A DNA stretch of 64,000 nt from an uncultured Prevotella sp. (GCA_944320105.1 CALUGA010000003.1:100218-164217); one strand, 5' to 3'; positions 42,142 to 51,183 are shown, counted from the stretch's first letter. Notes: generated from the sequence alone by a model not told the origin. Made by a program: numbers and translations.

Positions 42142-43698
42142 ATGAGACGCCTACACATACTGCTGCTCATAGCCGCCCTGGCCCTGGCCCCGTGCCACGC
42201 CCAGACGCGCAAGGCCACGCCCAAGCGCAAGGCCCAGGCCACGCGCACCACCAAGAAGAAGGCCACCAAGAAGAAGCCCACCACCATCTCGGGGCTGCGC
42301 AACGAGCGCGCCCAGGTGAAGAAGCAGATACAGACGCAGCAGCGCAAGCTGCGCAACAACGAGCGCGACGTGAAGAAACGGCTGCAGAACCTCATGGTGA
42401 TCAACACCGAGATAGCCGACAAGCGCAAGAGCATAGACACCATACGCCGCGACATCGGCACGCTCAACGCCGACATAGCGCGGCTCGACAGGCAGCTGGC
42501 CACGCTCGGCAAGGAGCTTGCCGACCGCAAGGAGAAGTTCGTGAAGTCGATGCGCTACATGCACCGCAACCGCTCCATACAGAACCAGCTGATGTTCATC
42601 TTCAGCGCCAAGAGCTTCACGCAGATGTACCGCCGCCTGCGCTTCACCCGCGAGTACGCCACCTACCAGCGGGCGCAGGGCGAGGCCGTAAAGGCCAAGC
42701 AGGCACAGATAAGCCAAAAGCAAGAGCAGCTGCTGGCGGCACGGCGGCGCAAGGACGAGCTGCTGAGCAAAGGCGAGCAGGAGCACCGCGCCCTTGAGGA
42801 CAAGCAGGCCGAGCAGGAAAAGGTGGTGGCCACGCTCAAGCGGCAGCAGAAGACCATACAGGCGGTGATAGCGCAGCAGCAGAAGCGCGACGCCGCCCTC
42901 AACGCCGAGATAGACCGCCTCGTGGCCATAGAGGTGGAGAAGGCGCGCCAGCGCGCCATTGCCGAGGCCAAGCGCAAGGCCGCCGAGGAGGCCGAGCGCA
43001 AGCGCAAGGCCGAGATAGCGCGCAAGAAAGCGGCCGCAGAGGCTGCCGCCCGGGCCAACGCGCAGCGCATAGCCGAGGCCAAGCGGCGCGAGGAGCAGCT
43101 GAAGGAGGCAGCCCGCCGGGCCACGGCCGACAAGCGGAAGGCTGCCGAGGAGGCAGCCCGCGAGGCCGAGCGCGAGCGCAAGGAGGCGGAGCGCAAGGCC
43201 AAGGCCGAGGCCAAGAGCCGCGCCCGCGAGCTGGCCGAGGCCAAGAAGAAGAGCGAGGAGGCTTTCAGCCTCAACGCCGAAGACCGCCGCATCAGCGGCA
43301 ACTTCGAGAGCAACCGCGGCCGCCTGCCCATGCCCATCACCGGCCCTTACCGCATAGTGAGCCACTTCGGGCAGTACAACGTAGACGGGCTTAGGGGCGT
43401 GAGGCTCAACAACAACGGCATAAGCATACTGGGCAAGCAGGGCGCCCAAGCCCGCTGCATCTTCGACGGCGAGGTGAGCGCGGTGTTCAGCATACCCGGC
43501 TCGGGCAGTAGCGGCGTAATGGTGCGCCACGGAAAGTACATCTCCGTTTACTTCAACCTTGCCTCGGTGAGCGTGCGCAAGGGCCAGCACGTGAGCACGC
43601 GCCAGGCACTCGGCACCGTTGCGGGCGACCACGTGCTGCAGTTCCAACTGCGCCGCGAGAAGGCAAAGCTCAACCCCGAGTCGTGGCTCGGCAGGTAG
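42142..43698 (+). CDS. EnvC-like murein hydrolase activator (degenerate M23/LytM)
   Basis: 518 residues: signal peptide (MRRLHILLLIAALALAPCHA), a Lys-rich stretch, a very long coiled coil (residues about 45-370, with an Arg/Lys/Glu/Ala-rich second part), then a LytM domain. In the LytM domain the zinc ligands of active M23 peptidases are missing: NNGISILG stands for H-G-D, YFNL for Y-H-L and LQFQL for the HxH strand. The protein is therefore probably an activator of cell-wall amidases in division, as EnvC is. It closes the dut operon and is followed by a strong hairpin. Confidence 0.9.
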   Translation: MRRLHILLLIAALALAPCHAQTRKATPKRKAQATRTTKKKATKKKPTTISGLRNERAQVKKQIQTQQRKLRNNERDVKKRLQNLMVINTEIADKRKSIDTIRRDIGTLNADIARLDRQLATLGKELADRKEKFVKSMRYMHRNRSIQNQLMFIFSAKSFTQMYRRLRFTREYATYQRAQGEAVKAKQAQISQKQEQLLAARRRKDELLSKGEQEHRALEDKQAEQEKVVATLKRQQKTIQAVIAQQQKRDAALNAEIDRLVAIEVEKARQRAIAEAKRKAAEEAERKRKAEIARKKAAAEAAARANAQRIAEAKRREEQLKEAARRATADKRKAAEEAAREAERERKEAERKAKAEAKSRARELAEAKKKSEEAFSLNAEDRRISGNFESNRGRLPMPITGPYRIVSHFGQYNVDGLRGVRLNNNGISILGKQGAQARCIFDGEVSAVFSIPGSGSSGVMVRHGKYISVYFNLASVSVRKGQHVSTRQALGTVAGDHVLQFQLRREKAKLNPESWLGR

Positions 43699-43763
43699 CG
43701 GGCAGGTGCCGCGCCACCCACACCAAAGCAACAAGCGCGCCAAAGGCGTTAATATACAAGGTA

Positions 43764-43805
43764 GCCAAAGGGCGGCCTGGCTTCGATGCCCGGCCGCCCT
43801 TTGGC
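43764..43805. terminator. Terminator after the dut operon
   Basis: Perfect 14-bp stem GCCAAAGGGCGGCC (43764-43777) / GGCCGCCCTTTGGC (43792-43805). Confidence 0.8.
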
Positions 43806-43844
43806 GTTCACCCACGGCACAACAGCGGCGATGGCAGGCAATAT

Positions 43845-44043
43845 GTGTAAGGATTATTCGCAAGGAGGGCCATCCGCCACATATCGCTGAGCCTCAGCGA
43901 GTTGCGATATGTGCCGTTTTGCATTGCGAAACAGCCCGTTTTGATGGCCCAAACAGGCCGTTTGGGAGTGCCGGAAAGGCCGTTTTGCACGGCAACGGGT
44001 GCAAGGCGGGGCTGCAAGGCGCGGTTTGTAAGCATTGTTTACC
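43845..44043 (+). repeat. Dispersed ~200-bp element with 22-bp palindromic-core units, copy D
   Basis: Begins TGTGTAAGGATTATTCGCAA and ends GGTTTGTAAGCATTGTTTAC. The internal units start AAACAGCCCGTTT, AAACAGGCCGTTT and GAAAGGCCGTTTT (about 43928-44000). The lead-in TTGCGATATGTGCCGTTTTG matches copy A almost exactly. It fills the space between the convergent dut operon and recO. Confidence 0.85.
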
Positions 44044-44071
44044 CAAGCAAAGCCCCAGCCGAGGGCTGCCT

Positions 44072-44797
44072 TCAGGCAAACAGTTCGCGCAGCACGTCGA
44101 GCGAGCGCAGCTGCGGGAATCCCGGCAAATGGATGCGGTAGTACCTGAGCAGCACCTCAACCATGCGGTTGCGCTCCTGATGCGAGAGGCGGAAGAGGTG
44201 CATCGTGGCGTAATCCATGCGCATCACCAGCCCCACGCGGGCAGCCTCGGCAGGCGCGAGGAAGTCGCCGTGGAGCGGCGCGGCGGGGCAGAAGCATCCC
44301 GAGCGCAGGTCGAAGCAGCAGCCGGGCGAGTAGCCGCCGAGGTTGGGGCGGAAGCCGAGCAGGCGCGTAAGGCGCATGAGGAACACGAGGTGGAAGTTGG
44401 CATAGCCCCCGGCCGCGCCGTCGAGCCACTGCAGGCTGTCGGCCACGTAGTCGTAGAGCGGGCCGCCCTGCTGCTCGCCGCGCAGCGCGTGGCCCAGGAA
44501 CTCAGCCACAAACATGGCCAGGGCCAGCTTGCGGCTGTCGGCCGTCAGCGTGGCGTAGGCGTAGGCCACCGATGCCTCAGCCACGCGGTGCATCTGCAGG
44601 CGCGGGCGCACGTCGGCCACAAGCGAGAGCTGCGCCAGCGGCTGGAAGTACTGCTTGCGCAGGCGGCCGCGCCCCGTGCGCGGCACGCTGACCACGAACG
44701 AGAGCCTGCCGCACTCGCGCGTAAACGCATCCACAATGAGCTTGCCGTCGCCATACTTCACGGCGTGGAGCACTATCGCATCGGTATTCGTCATCAT
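44072..44797 (-). CDS. recO: DNA repair protein RecO
   Basis: 241 residues. Mediates RecA loading with RecR. The start is ATG 44797 or the adjacent ATG 44794. The N-terminal OB fold is MTNTDAIVLHAVKYGDGKLIV. The C-terminal part has the helical domain with NFHLVFLMRLTRLLGFRPNL and a zinc-type cluster GCCFDLRSGCFC. A -7 box ends nine bases before the start, giving a nearly leaderless transcript. It is divergent from the tRNA-Glu/rpsT cluster. Confidence 0.94.
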   Translation of the reverse strand: MMTNTDAIVLHAVKYGDGKLIVDAFTRECGRLSFVVSVPRTGRGRLRKQYFQPLAQLSLVADVRPRLQMHRVAEASVAYAYATLTADSRKLALAMFVAEFLGHALRGEQQGGPLYDYVADSLQWLDGAAGGYANFHLVFLMRLTRLLGFRPNLGGYSPGCCFDLRSGCFCPAAPLHGDFLAPAEAARVGLVMRMDYATMHLFRLSHQERNRMVEVLLRYYRIHLPGFPQLRSLDVLRELFA

Positions 44798-44805
44798 AAC
44801 GGCGG

Positions 44806-44813
44806 CAAAGTTA
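44806..44813 (-). promoter_or_regulatory. -7 box for recO, close to the start codon
   Basis: TAACTTTG on the minus strand, eight bases upstream of ATG 44797. Confidence 0.5.
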
Positions 44814-44954
44814 CGAAGATTTTCCGAAGAAAAGCACCCGCCGCCAAAAGAATGCAACACGCACCGAAGGCCGCGCCGCCAAGCCACAAAGAGACATAAT
44901 ATGCTGACTTTTAGCCAAAAAAAGCCAACAAAGCCAATTTTTAGGCTAAAAAAT

Positions 44955-44985
44955 TTTGTCGGTTGGAACAAAAGCAGTACCTTTG
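44955..44985 (+). promoter_or_regulatory. Promoter for tRNA-Glu
   Basis: -33 box TTTG at 44955-44958, a 19-bp spacer, and -7 box TACCTTTG at 44978-44985. The mature tRNA begins 22 bp later. Confidence 0.7.
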
Positions 44986-45006
44986 CACCCGCAAAATAAG
45001 CACCGG

Positions 45007-45078
45007 GGTCCCTTCGTCTATCGGTTAGGACGAGAGATTTTCATTCTCTAAAGAGGAGTTCGACTCTCCTAGGGACTA
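45007..45078 (+). tRNA. tRNA-Glu (anticodon TTC)
   Basis: Cloverleaf by eye: acceptor GGTCCCT pairs with AGGGACT (G-U at 1-72), D arm with GGTTAGGAC, anticodon stem AGAGA/TCTCT around loop TTTTCAT (anticodon TTC), T stem AGGAG/CTCCT with loop TTCGACT, discriminator A. CCA is not encoded. It is followed by rpsT after 35 bp. Confidence 0.97.
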
Positions 45079-45112
45079 CAATTAAAAACTGTTTAGCGAA
45101 GAAATTTAAAAG

Positions 45113-45364
45113 ATGGCAAATCACAAATCAGCATGGAAGAGAATCCGCCAGAACAAGAAGCGGGCCCTCCACAACAAATACTACGCAAAGACCATGCGCA
45201 ACGCAGTGCGCAAGTTCCGCGCCCTGACGGACAAGGACGAGGCAGTGAAGATGTATCCCGGAATGCAGAAGATGCTCGACAAGCTTGCCAAGGTTCACAT
45301 CATCCACAAGAACAAGGCAGCCAACCTCAAGTCGAGCCTCGCGCTGCACATGAACAAGCTGTAA
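45113..45364 (+). CDS. rpsT: 30S ribosomal protein S20
   Basis: 83 residues, basic, with the S20 pattern [34 protein letters not shown] and a C-terminal [22 protein letters not shown]. It binds 16S rRNA early in 30S assembly. It probably shares the tRNA-Glu transcript. A stem-loop follows. Confidence 0.97.
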   Translation: MANHKSAWKRIRQNKKRALHNKYYAKTMRNAVRKFRALTDKDEAVKMYPGMQKMLDKLAKVHIIHKNKAANLKSSLALHMNKL

Positions 45365-45400
45365 GCCTAAGGCACAAAAACAAAACCACACATAAGCATC

Positions 45401-45429
45401 GCCGCAGCCCGCACAAACGGGTTGCGGCT
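45401..45429 (+). terminator. Terminator after rpsT
   Basis: Stem GCCGCAGCCCG / CGGGTTGCGGC (one G-U pair) with a short loop, followed by a T-rich run. Confidence 0.65.
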
Positions 45430-45509
45430 CTTTGCTTTGCACCCGGACGAGCCGCCCGCAGCACCGCGCTTTTTGCCACGAAATATTTCGGCAAGTCGCA
45501 TTTTTTTAG

Positions 45510-45517
45510 TAACTTTG
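45510..45517 (+). promoter_or_regulatory. -7 box for gyrB
   Basis: TAACTTTG, 25 bp before ATG 45543, after a run of seven T. Confidence 0.55.
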
Positions 45518-45542
45518 CGCCTGATAACACTCAGACAAACCT

Positions 45543-47519
45543 ATGGCAGAAGACATAACAAAGGAAAGCAACTATTCCGCGAGCAACATCCAAGTGCTCG
45601 AGGGCCTCGAAGCCGTGCGCAAGCGCCCGGCCATGTACATCGGAGACACCGGCGAGAAGGGCCTGCACCACCTCGTTAACGAGACCGTGGACAACTCCAT
45701 CGACGAAGCCATGGCAGGGTACTGCACCCACATCGAGGTGACAATCAACGAAGACGGCTCCATCACCGTGCAGGACAACGGCCGAGGCATACCCGTCGAC
45801 GAGCACAAAAAGCTGCACAAGTCGGCCCTGGAGGTGGTCATGACCGTGCTCCACGCCGGCGGAAAGTTCGACAAAGGGTCCTACAAGGTCAGCGGCGGCC
45901 TCCACGGAGTGGGCGTGAGTTGTGTCAACGCCCTGTCGACAAAGATGCTCTCGCAGGTGTTCCGCGACGGCAAGATCTACCAGCAGGAATATGAGAAGGG
46001 CAAGGCTCTCTACCCCGTCAAGGTGGTGGGCGAGACGCAGCTGCGAGGCACGCGCCAGCAGTTCTGGCCAGACCCTACCATCTTCACCGCCACTACGGAA
46101 TACAAGTACGACATCATAGCCAAGCGAATGCGTGAGCTGGCATACCTCAACGCCGGCATCACCATCACACTTACCGACCTGCGCCCCGACGAGGAAGGAA
46201 ACACTAAGCAGGAAACTTTCCACGCCAAGGACGGGCTGAAGGAGTTCGTGCGCTACATCGACCGCCACCGCACGCACCTCTTCGACGACGTTATCTACCT
46301 CAAGACCGAGAAGCAGGGCATTCCCATCGAGGTGGCCGTGATGTACAACACCGACTACAACGAGAACATCCACTCATACGTAAACAACATAAACACCATC
46401 GAGGGCGGAACGCACCTCACTGGATTCCGCATCGCGCTCACACGGACACTGAAGGCTTACGCCGACAACGACCCGACCATATCAAAGCAGATAGAGAAGG
46501 CAAAGATAGAGATTGCGGGCGAGGACTTCCGCGAAGGCCTCACAGCCGTGATATCAATCAAGGTGGCCGAACCGCAGTTCGAGGGCCAGACCAAGACCAA
46601 GCTCGGCAACACCGAGGTGACAGGAGCAGTGCAGCAGGCCGTGGGCGAGGCGCTCAACTACTACCTCGAAGAGCACCCCAAGGAGGCCAAGCTCATCTGC
46701 GACAAGGTGATTCTCGCCGCCACAGCGCGCATAGCCGCAAGGAAGGCCCGCGAGAGCGTGCAGCGCAAGAACCCCATGACCGGCGGCGGACTGCCCGGCA
46801 AGCTGGCCGACTGCTCCAACAAGGATCCCAAGGAGTGCGAGATATTCCTCGTGGAGGGCGACTCCGCCGGCGGCTCGGCCAAGCAGGGCCGCGACCGCTA
46901 CACTCAGGCCATACTGCCGCTGCGCGGAAAGATACTCAACGTGGAGAAGGTGATGTGGCACAAGGTGTTCGAGAGCGAATCGGTGATGAACATCATACAG
47001 AGCATCGGGGTGCGCTTCGGCGTCGACGGAGAGGACGACAAGGAAGCCAACATCGACAAGCTGCGCTACGACAAGATAATAATCATGACCGACGCCGACG
47101 TCGATGGCTCGCACATCGACACGCTCATCATGACTCTCTTCTACCGATTCATGCCAAAGATCATACAGGAAGGCCACCTCTACATAGCCACGCCGCCCCT
47201 CTACCTCTGCACTTACAAGAACCAGGCGCGCGAGTACTGCTACACAGAGCAGCAGCGACAGGCTTTCCTCGACAAATGGGGAGGGGGCATCGACGACGGC
47301 AAGAACATCCACACGCAGCGTTACAAAGGTCTGGGCGAGATGAACCCGGAGCAGCTCTGGGAAACCACCATGAACCCCGCCACGCGCCTCCTGAAGCAAG
47401 TGACGATAGAGAACGCCGCCGAGGCCGACGACATCTTCTCAATGCTAATGGGCGACGACGTGGAGCCGCGACGCGAGTTCATCGAGAAGAACGCCACTTA
47501 CGCCAACATCGACGCATAG
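45543..47519 (+). CDS. gyrB: DNA gyrase subunit B
   Basis: 658 residues, standard length. ATPase motifs of the GHKL fold: VDNSIDEAMAGYC, VQDNGRGIPVD and GGLHGVGVSCVNAL. The TOPRIM domain has EGDSAGGSAKQGRDR at about residue 438 and DADVDGSHI, and the C-terminus has QRYKGLGEMNPEQLWETTMNP. With GyrA it introduces negative supercoils. An imperfect inverted repeat (AAGCCGCC ... GGCGGCTT, about 47546-47606) downstream could be its terminator. Confidence 0.98.
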   Translation: MAEDITKESNYSASNIQVLEGLEAVRKRPAMYIGDTGEKGLHHLVNETVDNSIDEAMAGYCTHIEVTINEDGSITVQDNGRGIPVDEHKKLHKSALEVVMTVLHAGGKFDKGSYKVSGGLHGVGVSCVNALSTKMLSQVFRDGKIYQQEYEKGKALYPVKVVGETQLRGTRQQFWPDPTIFTATTEYKYDIIAKRMRELAYLNAGITITLTDLRPDEEGNTKQETFHAKDGLKEFVRYIDRHRTHLFDDVIYLKTEKQGIPIEVAVMYNTDYNENIHSYVNNINTIEGGTHLTGFRIALTRTLKAYADNDPTISKQIEKAKIEIAGEDFREGLTAVISIKVAEPQFEGQTKTKLGNTEVTGAVQQAVGEALNYYLEEHPKEAKLICDKVILAATARIAARKARESVQRKNPMTGGGLPGKLADCSNKDPKECEIFLVEGDSAGGSAKQGRDRYTQAILPLRGKILNVEKVMWHKVFESESVMNIIQSIGVRFGVDGEDDKEANIDKLRYDKIIIMTDADVDGSHIDTLIMTLFYRFMPKIIQEGHLYIATPPLYLCTYKNQAREYCYTEQQRQAFLDKWGGGIDDGKNIHTQRYKGLGEMNPEQLWETTMNPATRLLKQVTIENAAEADDIFSMLMGDDVEPRREFIEKNATYANIDA

Positions 47520-47615
47520 CCGCGCCGCACCAAACAAAACGAACCGAAGCCGCCGAAACAGCCATCACGCCACGCCGAATGACTGCCACGGCGGCTTCGC
47601 CCGTTTGAAGCCGTC

Positions 47616-47698
47616 CACCACAACACCTACCTCACCTACAACACCTACTACCCCCTACAACACCTACTTCACCTACCACCCCCTCAAAACCCCACCAC
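47616..47698. repeat. CACCTAC minisatellite before the GH95 gene
   Basis: Nine or so degenerate units of the type CACCTACAACACCTACTACC. It runs to the base before the ATG at 47700, so it would form the leader of the transcript. Confidence 0.85.
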
Positions 47699-47699
47699 C

Positions 47700-50051
47700 A
47701 TGACCCTGAAAAGCCTGCTCACTGCCTTCCTCATCACCGCAACAGCCGCCCACACAGCCGCCTCAGGACAGCCGCCCCTGCGCCTCGTGTACGACGCCCC
47801 TGCCCATCACTTCGAGGAAGCCATGCCCATCGGCAACGGCACCATGGGCGCGCTCATCTACGGAGGCGACCGCGAGAACGTAATATTCCTCAACGACATC
47901 ACTTTCTGGACGGGCAAGCCGGTAGACCACCAAGAGGATGCGGGTGCCTCACGATGGATTCCAGAAATACGCAAGGCTCTCTTCCGCGAGGACTACAGGG
48001 CTGCCGACTCGCTGCAACTCCGCGTACAGGGCCATAACTCGGAGTACTACCAGCCGCTGGCTACGCTCACAATAACCGACCTCAACGACGGAGAGGCCAC
48101 GGCATACTCACGCTGCCTCGACATCGACAGCGCCATCTGCCACGACTCCTACACCCGAGGCGGAACCTCCTTCAGCCGCGAGTACTTCGCTTCATGCCCC
48201 GACAGCCTCATCGCCATTCGCCTCAAGGCTTCGCAACCGGGCAGCATCAACTGCCTCGTAAGGCTCTCGGCGCAGGTGCCGCACAAGGCGAAGGCGTTCG
48301 GCAAGGGCCAACTCACCATGACTGGCCACGCCCTCGGCGACCCAATGGAGAGCCTACACTTCTGCACCATCGTGCGCGCCGAGGCCAACGGCGGCTCCAC
48401 GCGCGCCTCAGACTCCACGATTGCAATAGCAAACGCTACCGAAGCCACCATCTACATCGTCAACGCCACGAGCTTCAACGGCGCGCGCCGCCATCCCGTA
48501 AGCCAAGGCGCGCCCTACCTTGAGCGCGCTGCCGACCGCGCATGGCACACCGTCAACCTCAGCTACAATGACTTCCGAAGCCGCCACGTGGCCGACTACC
48601 GCGCACTCTTCGGCCGCTTCAGCCTGCGCATAGGCAGCCGGGCGGAGGCCGACAGGCGCACCACCGACCTGCAGCTGCGCCAATACACCGAGCGCGGAGA
48701 GCGCAACCATTACCTCGAAACGCTCTACGCGCAATATGGCCGCTACCTGCTGATAAGCTGCTCGCGCACACCAAACGTGCCGGCAAACCTACAGGGGCTG
48801 TGGGCAAACAAGCTGCGCTCGCCATGGCGGGGCAACTACACCGTCAACATCAACCTGCAAGAAAACTACTGGCCGGCCGAGGTGGCCGCCCTGCCGGAAA
48901 TGGCCCGACCGCTCGACGGCTTCATAGCGGCACTCGCGGAGAACGGCCGGCACGTGGCCCGCAACTACTACGGCGTGGCGCAAGGCTGGTGCTCAAGCCA
49001 CAACAGCGACCTCTGGGCAATGGCCAACCCCGTGGGCGAGAAACGCGAGAAGCCCGAGTGGGCCAACTGGAACATGGGCGGGGCGTGGCTCGTAGGCACG
49101 CTCTACGAGCACTTCCGCTTCTCGCTCGACACCACTTACCTGCGCCGCACGGCCTACCCGCTCATGAAAGGGGCGGCGGAGTTCTGCCTCGGCTGGCTCA
49201 TAGACAACCCGCTGAAGCCGGGAGAACTGATAACGGCACCCAGCACGTCGCCAGAGAACGAGTACCTCACACCCGACGGATACTGCGGCATGACCTGCTA
49301 CGGCGGCACTGCCGACCTTGCCATCATCCGCGAGCTGCTGGCCAACACCGCCGAGGCCGCACGCACGCTCGGCACCGACCTCCCTTTCGCCGACAGCCTC
49401 GACGCTGCCACTGCCCGCCTCCACCCTTACGCCATAGGCCGAAAGGGCAACCTGCAGGAGTGGTACCACGACTGGGAAGACCGCGACCCGCGACACCGCC
49501 ACCAGTCGCACCTCATAGGGCTTTACCCCGGCACACACATCACCCAACCGGAACTGATGCAAGCCTGCGCCACCACGCTCCGCATGAAGGGCGACAAGAC
49601 TACGGGGTGGAGCACGGGATGGCGCATCAACCTCTGGGCGAGGCTGCATGAGGGCAACCGCGCCTACCAAACCTACCGCCGACTGCTGGCATTCGTGCCG
49701 CCCGGAGAGGGCCGGGCAAAGGGCGGAGGCACGTATCCGAACCTCTTCGACGCCCACCCGCCGTTCCAGATCGACGGCAACTTCGGCGGCACGGCCGGCG
49801 TGTGCGAGATGCTGCTGCAGAGCCACGCCGGGCGCATTGAACTGCTGCCGGCCTTGCCCGAGGCTTGGGCCGAAGGCTCGGTGAGTGGCATCCGCGCACG
49901 CGGCGGCTTCACAATAAATATGGAGTGGAGCAAAGGAAAGGTTGCCCGCGCAACCGTCACGTCGGCAAAGGGCGGCCGCGCCACCGTGGCTTACAACGGG
50001 AAACAGGCCGAAATAAACCTAAAACCGGGCGAAACGGCTACACTCAAATAA
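47700..50051 (+). CDS. Glycoside hydrolase family 95 (alpha-L-fucosidase type)
   Basis: 783 residues with a signal peptide (MTLKSLLTAFLITATAAHTAAS). The N-terminal beta domain has EEAMPIGNGTMGALIYGGDREN and FLNDITFWTGKPVD. The catalytic barrel has NINLQENYWPAEVAAL (the Asn pair that activates water), TAPSTSPENEY (the acid Glu, about residue 517) and FQIDGNFGGTAGVCEMLLQS (the Asp, about 689), so the known catalytic set is present. GH95 enzymes release alpha-1,2-fucose from host glycans or L-galactose from plant pectin. It lies next to a rhamnosidase-like protein, which favours pectin or xyloglucan. Confidence 0.93.
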   Translation: MTLKSLLTAFLITATAAHTAASGQPPLRLVYDAPAHHFEEAMPIGNGTMGALIYGGDRENVIFLNDITFWTGKPVDHQEDAGASRWIPEIRKALFREDYRAADSLQLRVQGHNSEYYQPLATLTITDLNDGEATAYSRCLDIDSAICHDSYTRGGTSFSREYFASCPDSLIAIRLKASQPGSINCLVRLSAQVPHKAKAFGKGQLTMTGHALGDPMESLHFCTIVRAEANGGSTRASDSTIAIANATEATIYIVNATSFNGARRHPVSQGAPYLERAADRAWHTVNLSYNDFRSRHVADYRALFGRFSLRIGSRAEADRRTTDLQLRQYTERGERNHYLETLYAQYGRYLLISCSRTPNVPANLQGLWANKLRSPWRGNYTVNINLQENYWPAEVAALPEMARPLDGFIAALAENGRHVARNYYGVAQGWCSSHNSDLWAMANPVGEKREKPEWANWNMGGAWLVGTLYEHFRFSLDTTYLRRTAYPLMKGAAEFCLGWLIDNPLKPGELITAPSTSPENEYLTPDGYCGMTCYGGTADLAIIRELLANTAEAARTLGTDLPFADSLDAATARLHPYAIGRKGNLQEWYHDWEDRDPRHRHQSHLIGLYPGTHITQPELMQACATTLRMKGDKTTGWSTGWRINLWARLHEGNRAYQTYRRLLAFVPPGEGRAKGGGTYPNLFDAHPPFQIDGNFGGTAGVCEMLLQSHAGRIELLPALPEAWAEGSVSGIRARGGFTINMEWSKGKVARATVTSAKGGRATVAYNGKQAEINLKPGETATLK

Positions 50052-50055
50052 GCCG

Positions 50056-50157
50056 CCACACCCCACCTACAAAACCTACAAAACCTACCCCACCTACAAA
50101 ACCAACCTTCCCCACCTACCAAACCTACCCACCCCACCTACAAAACCTACCTACCCC
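50056..50157. repeat. CACCTAC minisatellite before the rhamnosidase-like gene
   Basis: About ten units of the type CACCTACAAAACCTAC. It ends immediately before ATG 50158 and is the same family as the block before GH95. Confidence 0.85.
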
Positions 50158-51183
50158 ATGCGCCACTTGCTAACCATAGCCCTGCTAACGGCCACACTCA
50201 GCTCAGCAGCACAAGACTGGGGGCTGAGTTGGATAGCCTGCCCCGCCGCCGGGCAGCACGGCCAGGCATGGTTCAGGCGCACATTCACCTTGGCCGAATC
50301 GCCCAAGGCAGCACGCATAACGATAGCCAGCAGCGGACTGTTCGAGCTGTTTGTCAACGGCTACAACGTCACGACAGACGTCATGACGCCCGGCACGGCG
50401 CGGCCTACTGACACCATCAGGCTTACCACCTACGACGTGGCGCGCTTCCTCCACGCCGACACCAATGTCGTGGCGGTATGGCACTCGCCCCTCAAGCCAA
50501 GCCGAAAGCAGCTCGCCCTCAGCCTCTTTGCCGAGGGCCATGACTGCGGAGCCATATCCATAACCACCGATGTCGACTGGCTCTGCCGCCCCGCCAACGC
50601 GCACACCCACCCCGCCGCACCCCCCGCCTGCCACTCACTCCCCACCCAACCAACCTCTCTCCCTACCCAACCTACCCCTCCACCTACCACACCTAAAACA
50701 CCTACACCCTCACCTACCTACCCGCCACTCACCGAAACCATCGACGACAACCTCTTCATACCCACATGGAACCTGCCCCATACGTCCGTCATGGGCTGGC
50801 TCAACGCCGAGCCGCAGCACGGCTTGCCGCCATCGCCGATAGCCGCAATGAAGATTCCCTGCGAGGCAAGGCGCGTAAGCCACATATACACCCCCGCCCT
50901 GCCTGCAGCCGCCGGCGACACACTCGTGTGCCACCTTGGCCGCCAGTGCGAGGGTTGGGTGAGGCTTACGCTGCGCGGAATGCACCGTGGCGACACGCTA
51001 CGGGTAAACGGACTGACATACATCTGCTCCGGGCGCACCGACGAACAGGCCTGCAGGCGCTTCACCACTGAGGCGTTTTCCACCATCGTAGTGACAGGCC
51101 CCAAGGGCTTTTCGCGCGAAAATGTGATGAGTGTCGAAGCAATTGAGATAGAAAGGCACACCCGCCGCAGCCCGCTCCGATAG
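50158..51183 (+). CDS. Rhamnosidase-like protein lacking a catalytic domain
   Basis: 341 residues with a signal peptide. Residues about 20-150 (LSWIACPAAGQHGQAWFRRTFTL...LFELFVNGYNVTTDVMTPGT...TYDVARFLHADTNVVAVW) match the N-terminal beta-sandwich of GH78 alpha-L-rhamnosidases. Residues about 240-330 (CHLGRQCEGWVRLTLRGMHRGDTLRVNGLTYICSGRTDEQACRRFT) match the following concanavalin-like module. The (alpha/alpha)6 catalytic domain that should come next is absent; the gene stops. Residues about 162-190 are coded by a CACCTAC-type minisatellite (SLPTQPTSLPTQPTPPPTTP...). It may be a binding protein or a decayed enzyme. Confidence 0.75.
   Translation: MRHLLTIALLTATLSSAAQDWGLSWIACPAAGQHGQAWFRRTFTLAESPKAARITIASSGLFELFVNGYNVTTDVMTPGTARPTDTIRLTTYDVARFLHADTNVVAVWHSPLKPSRKQLALSLFAEGHDCGAISITTDVDWLCRPANAHTHPAAPPACHSLPTQPTSLPTQPTPPPTTPKTPTPSPTYPPLTETIDDNLFIPTWNLPHTSVMGWLNAEPQHGLPPSPIAAMKIPCEARRVSHIYTPALPAAAGDTLVCHLGRQCEGWVRLTLRGMHRGDTLRVNGLTYICSGRTDEQACRRFTTEAFSTIVVTGPKGFSRENVMSVEAIEIERHTRRSPLR
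50640..50725. repeat. CACCTAC minisatellite inside a coding region
   Basis: About 86 bp of CCCACCCAACC, CCCTACCCAACCTACC and CACCTACCACACCTAA words, the same family as the blocks at 47616 and 50056. The frame stays open and yields a Pro/Thr-rich segment. Confidence 0.85.

Noticed and set aside
45380-45542. Replication origin near gyrB
   Set aside because: No cluster of DnaA boxes or A/T-rich unwinding region; only a promoter and terminator are seen, and dnaA is absent.
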